The notes under the pieces are model-generated. The model was not told the origin of the DNA, did no database searches, and worked only from the letters and a program-made list of their open reading frames with translations. The position numbers and the translations under genes are program-made. This document shows positions 32,560-35,102 of a DNA stretch of 35,102 nucleotides, piece by piece (the stretch's first letter is position 1; each line of letters begins with the position of its first letter). The stretch spans positions 73,422 to 108,523 of the forward strand of contig DIUC01000014.1 in NCBI GenBank assembly GCA_002435785.1, read 5' to 3'. The stretch is from Saprospiraceae bacterium UBA6168 (GTDB taxonomy: Bacteria > Bacteroidota > Bacteroidia > Chitinophagales > Saprospiraceae).

Positions 32560-33291
32560 GGTTATCAGTTTTTAGATGAATAAAATTGGAGGAAAGCCCC
32601 CTGTGTTGACTTGTAAAAACAGGTGTTGAAAAAAATGCCGTTACTTTAAGTTTGTGTTAGTAACAAGGCTTTAGGTAAGATGCCCAAGATGGTAGTGCAA
32701 GGTAGAAAGAAGTTTTGGAGGAAAAAAACTTTGCCGAAGGTCAACATTGGCTTTGGGAAAAAAAAGAAGAGGAGTGGGTAGGAAGAATTGACGGGGTACG
32801 GCACTTGTCATGAGGTTTCCCGCTTGGGTACCACCGAAAACTTCGAGGCAGGCAAGCCTTTCCTAAATTTCCGCAGGACAATTTCAGCACAAACTTGCGG
32901 CACATTTGTATTGATGGAGCAGGAGTTGCCCTCAACTTTGCTCGATTTCAACTAAACCTCAAGCAACACTAATTGGAAGTTTAAAAAACTGTTTAGGATT
33001 CGAGCGCAAATCCCTGGGACACTTTTTTGAGGTAAGGTCACGCAAATAGACGGAATATTGAACACCTACGTAGCCCTAAGTTTAAGGAAAACTCCAAAGT
33101 CAAAAAAAAAATCCTTCGAAGTTGGCTTGACTTCGAAGAAAAAATTTCAAATTTGAGCGTTCGAAAAACTTCACAAGAATCTTTCTGATATTTTCGGATT
33201 AAAATCTCCTAAAACACTTGTAACAGCAAATAGCGTCATTTTTCTGTAGCAATAAAAAGGCTTCAGAAATTTGTAAAAATCCTAAACAAAA
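32560..33291. other. 732-bp intergenic region between divergent adhesin and kinase genes
   Basis: No gene is supported. A 64-codon frame on the minus strand (32741-32935) has no sensible features. The right half is AT-rich and holds a hairpin CTTCGAAGT / ACTTCGAAG (33114-33138) that, read on the minus strand, is followed by nine U residues. The region must carry the promoters of both flanking genes, but I found no exact TAnnTTTG with a good -33 partner. Confidence 0.5.
33102..33138 (-). terminator. Hairpin with U-run, minus strand, upstream of the kinase gene
   Basis: Arms at 33114-33122 and 33130-33138 (CTTCGAAGT and its complement) enclose 7 nt; the plus-strand A-run at 33102-33111 gives a minus-strand U-run. 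It has the form of an intrinsic terminator for an antisense transcript from the kinase leader, or a leader hairpin in the kinase mRNA. No minus-strand gene upstream explains it. Confidence 0.45.
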
Positions 33292-34995
33292 ATGGTCGAC
33301 CCAAATGAAATGACCCTTCCGATGTTTGAAAGCCGCTTTAAGAGCCGAAAGTACATCGGCTCAGGTGGTTTTGCCAAGGTGTACAAAGCATTCGACCATG
33401 CTAAAAACCATTACGTGGCCCTAAAGGTAGCCGATGTCCGCCCCGAGGTTAAGCAATTCACCTTACAACGGGAGGTAGAACTCGTGAACAAGCTTCCCCC
33501 ACATCCAAACATCGCAAGGTACGATGCCTGTTACCGATTTGACATGGGGGTAGCTGGGGAGATTGACTTCGCTATTTTAAAATTTTACGAAGATGGCAAT
33601 TTAGAGCAATTTGTTACGACCCACGACCTTACTGCCGACGACGTACACATTATTATTAAGGGGATTTTGAGGGGTGTCAGCTTTTTGCACAACAACAATT
33701 ATGTGCATCGTGACTTAAAGGCGCAAAATATCCTCATCCAAAGAGATGACGGGGTGTGGACGCCCAAGATTACCGACTTCGGTTTGAGCCGTTCTATGGG
33801 TACCGACAACACGGCCAACAATTCAGCAATTGCGCTTTCTTACTCTTATGCAGCACCCGAACAAATCCAAAACCGAAAGATTTACAAAAACGTAGATATA
33901 TGGGCTGCTGGGGTGATAATTTATAAAATGGTGGCAGGTGAACTCCCGTTCAAGACCAGCCAAAAAGAAGATGGCCGGGATACCCAGTCTCAGTTGGAAT
34001 TGAGCCGGAAGATAGTCAATGCCGAGCTACCGGACAAAGTGAACACCCTGCCTGAGCCTTACCAATCCATCATCAAGCGATGTTTGGTTGCAGACCCAAA
34101 ATCCAGGTGCCAAAATGCGGAGGAATTACTCTCGCTTTTGGATGGAGAGCAACCTTATGTAGGTAATTATAGCGAGGATGAAGAGGAGCACTTTCATGTC
34201 ACCGCCCCATCGCCTACTTTATTCGTCCCCATTGAGCCATCGGCAAAAATGGAAGAAGAAAGTACCGTGTTCATCGCTTCCGAAACAGTGCCTAGTGTTC
34301 AACATAAACCCGAGCCGTCCACTTCTTTTCCGCATAGCTTTTCAGAACAGCCACCCAAATACCCGCCCTTTGAATCTGACAACCGTGGCTCCATCTTTAC
34401 GGTACCAAAGTATGATGAACCCAAGCCAGATTATACCCAAATCGTGAACCAGCCAAGCCCTGTGGGTCAGCCCGCAGAGCATCAGCCACCTTCCTTAATA
34501 TCTGGGGAACCGAGAAACGGCATAAAATGGTGGCAAATAGGTTTGGCACTTTTGATAGTGGTCGGGGTGGGGCTTGCCTACTATTATTCGACAACACCAA
34601 GGTCATCTGGTTATATTGAACCTGTCTGGGAGGATATATCCAAGTACAATAAAGTCCAGCAGCAAAACGAAGAATTCAAAGGCAATGCCGATTCCCTTCA
34701 GGCATTGAGCAAAAAAATCGAGCGGGGCATAAAAGTGTACCCAACCGACTATCGCTGGACGTATGAAATGGCGAAGAACCAAGCGTATCTTGGCAACGAT
34801 GTCGAGGCAATTGGTATGTTGAAACGAGCCGCCGCTCTCGCTGTTGACAATAACCAAACTACCATCCTGATATCAAGCCTCACCATAGAAGGCGAGCGTG
34901 CCTTTAGCAAAACCGCTACTGCCTATCGGTCAAAGTGGGAGCAGTTGCTCAAGGGTTTGAGACAAAAGGACAAAGGGCTGATAAATAACTTGTGA
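33292..34995 (+). CDS. Transmembrane Hanks-type serine/threonine protein kinase
   Basis: This encodes 567 residues. The kinase domain spans about 15-285: glycine loop GSGGFAKV (23-30), Lys45 (ALKV), Glu61, HRDLKAQN (139-146), DFG (162-164) and APE (188-190), all catalytic residues being present. A proline-rich linker (about 300-410) leads to one transmembrane helix (about 414-433) and an external C-terminal region of about 130 residues with a TPR-like helical pattern (TYEMAKNQAYLGNDVEAIGMLKRAAALAVDN). The layout resembles bacterial eSTKs with a cytoplasmic kinase and an external sensor part. No phosphatase gene is adjacent in the window. Targets are unknown. Confidence 0.93.
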   Translation: MVDPNEMTLPMFESRFKSRKYIGSGGFAKVYKAFDHAKNHYVALKVADVRPEVKQFTLQREVELVNKLPPHPNIARYDACYRFDMGVAGEIDFAILKFYEDGNLEQFVTTHDLTADDVHIIIKGILRGVSFLHNNNYVHRDLKAQNILIQRDDGVWTPKITDFGLSRSMGTDNTANNSAIALSYSYAAPEQIQNRKIYKNVDIWAAGVIIYKMVAGELPFKTSQKEDGRDTQSQLELSRKIVNAELPDKVNTLPEPYQSIIKRCLVADPKSRCQNAEELLSLLDGEQPYVGNYSEDEEEHFHVTAPSPTLFVPIEPSAKMEEESTVFIASETVPSVQHKPEPSTSFPHSFSEQPPKYPPFESDNRGSIFTVPKYDEPKPDYTQIVNQPSPVGQPAEHQPPSLISGEPRNGIKWWQIGLALLIVVGVGLAYYYSTTPRSSGYIEPVWEDISKYNKVQQQNEEFKGNADSLQALSKKIERGIKVYPTDYRWTYEMAKNQAYLGNDVEAIGMLKRAAALAVDNNQTTILISSLTIEGERAFSKTATAYRSKWEQLLKGLRQKDKGLINNL

Positions 34996-35102
34996 GCGGC
35001 GTCAACTCCATTTTGGTTCATGATGGGTAGTCGCATTTGAAATTAATGGTTGGGTAAGCCTTATTTGCAGCCTTTGCTGAGAGGCGGGGTTATCGTACCC
35101 CG
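34996..35102. other. Right edge, non-coding
   Basis: No gene is visible after the kinase stop. The last 18 bases form a small inverted repeat (CGGGGT / ACCCCG at 35085-35090 and 35097-35102) that may belong to a larger structure beyond the window. Confidence 0.4.

Noticed and set aside
32741..32935. 64-codon frame on the minus strand in the adhesin-kinase spacer
   Set aside because: No recognisable motif, no ribosome-binding context and biased composition; treated as non-coding.

Overview
The window is about 35 kb of a GC-rich Bacteroidota chromosome, most likely from the Saprospiria (Lewinella/Haliscomenobacter-like); this placement is inferred. The grounds are SusC/SusD transport genes, at least five secreted proteins with type IX secretion (T9SS) C-terminal sorting domains, lipoproteins with short lipoboxes, several -7 boxes of the Bacteroidota type (TAnnTTTG), and many TTTG-rich leaders. 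No rRNA, tRNA, CRISPR array, transposase or phage gene was seen.

Region 1 (about 0.3-12 kb). A small membrane protein gene is followed by a compact polysaccharide utilisation locus (PUL) on the minus strand. In transcription order it holds a T9SS-sorted glycan-binding-like protein, SusC, SusD, a PKD-domain lipoprotein (probable surface glycan-binding protein) and a Calx-beta/GH16 endo-beta-glucanase lipoprotein with the EIDIME active site. Divergently placed is a large propeller/Y_Y_Y/transmembrane/LuxR-HTH regulator with no kinase domain. Together they suggest binding, surface cleavage and import of a laminarin- or lichenan-type beta-glucan, sensed by the divergent regulator. An 11-bp-period direct repeat in the divergent spacer is a candidate operator.

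Region 2 (12-18.3 kb) holds general genes: S9 prolyl-oligopeptidase-family peptidase, OsmC protein, a membrane-anchored triple helix-hairpin-helix protein, a stand-alone TrpG/PabA glutaminase, a NUDIX hydrolase, and a PIN toxin-antitoxin pair that abuts the NUDIX gene tail to tail.

Region 3 (18.3-32.6 kb) is rich in secreted proteins: a P-domain/CotH-kinase/T9SS protein, a CDGSH iron-sulfur protein, a T9SS-sorted LpqC-like esterase, an alpha/beta hydrolase, histidine ammonia-lyase, a DUF4956 membrane protein, a lamin-tail-domain T9SS protein and a 1868-residue T9SS adhesin-like protein with 13 cysteine-bearing HYR/Ig-like repeats. Region 4 (33.3-35 kb) is a transmembrane Ser/Thr protein kinase.

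The least ordinary material lies between genes. Four sites carry a perfect inverted repeat whose arms are themselves small palindromes (twin hairpins), with no shared primary sequence. A further palindromic GC-rich element sits in frame inside the alpha/beta hydrolase gene. A roughly 230-nt structured stretch ending in an intrinsic terminator (minus strand, about 22170-22400) looks like an uncharacterised non-coding RNA with a predicted kissing-loop.
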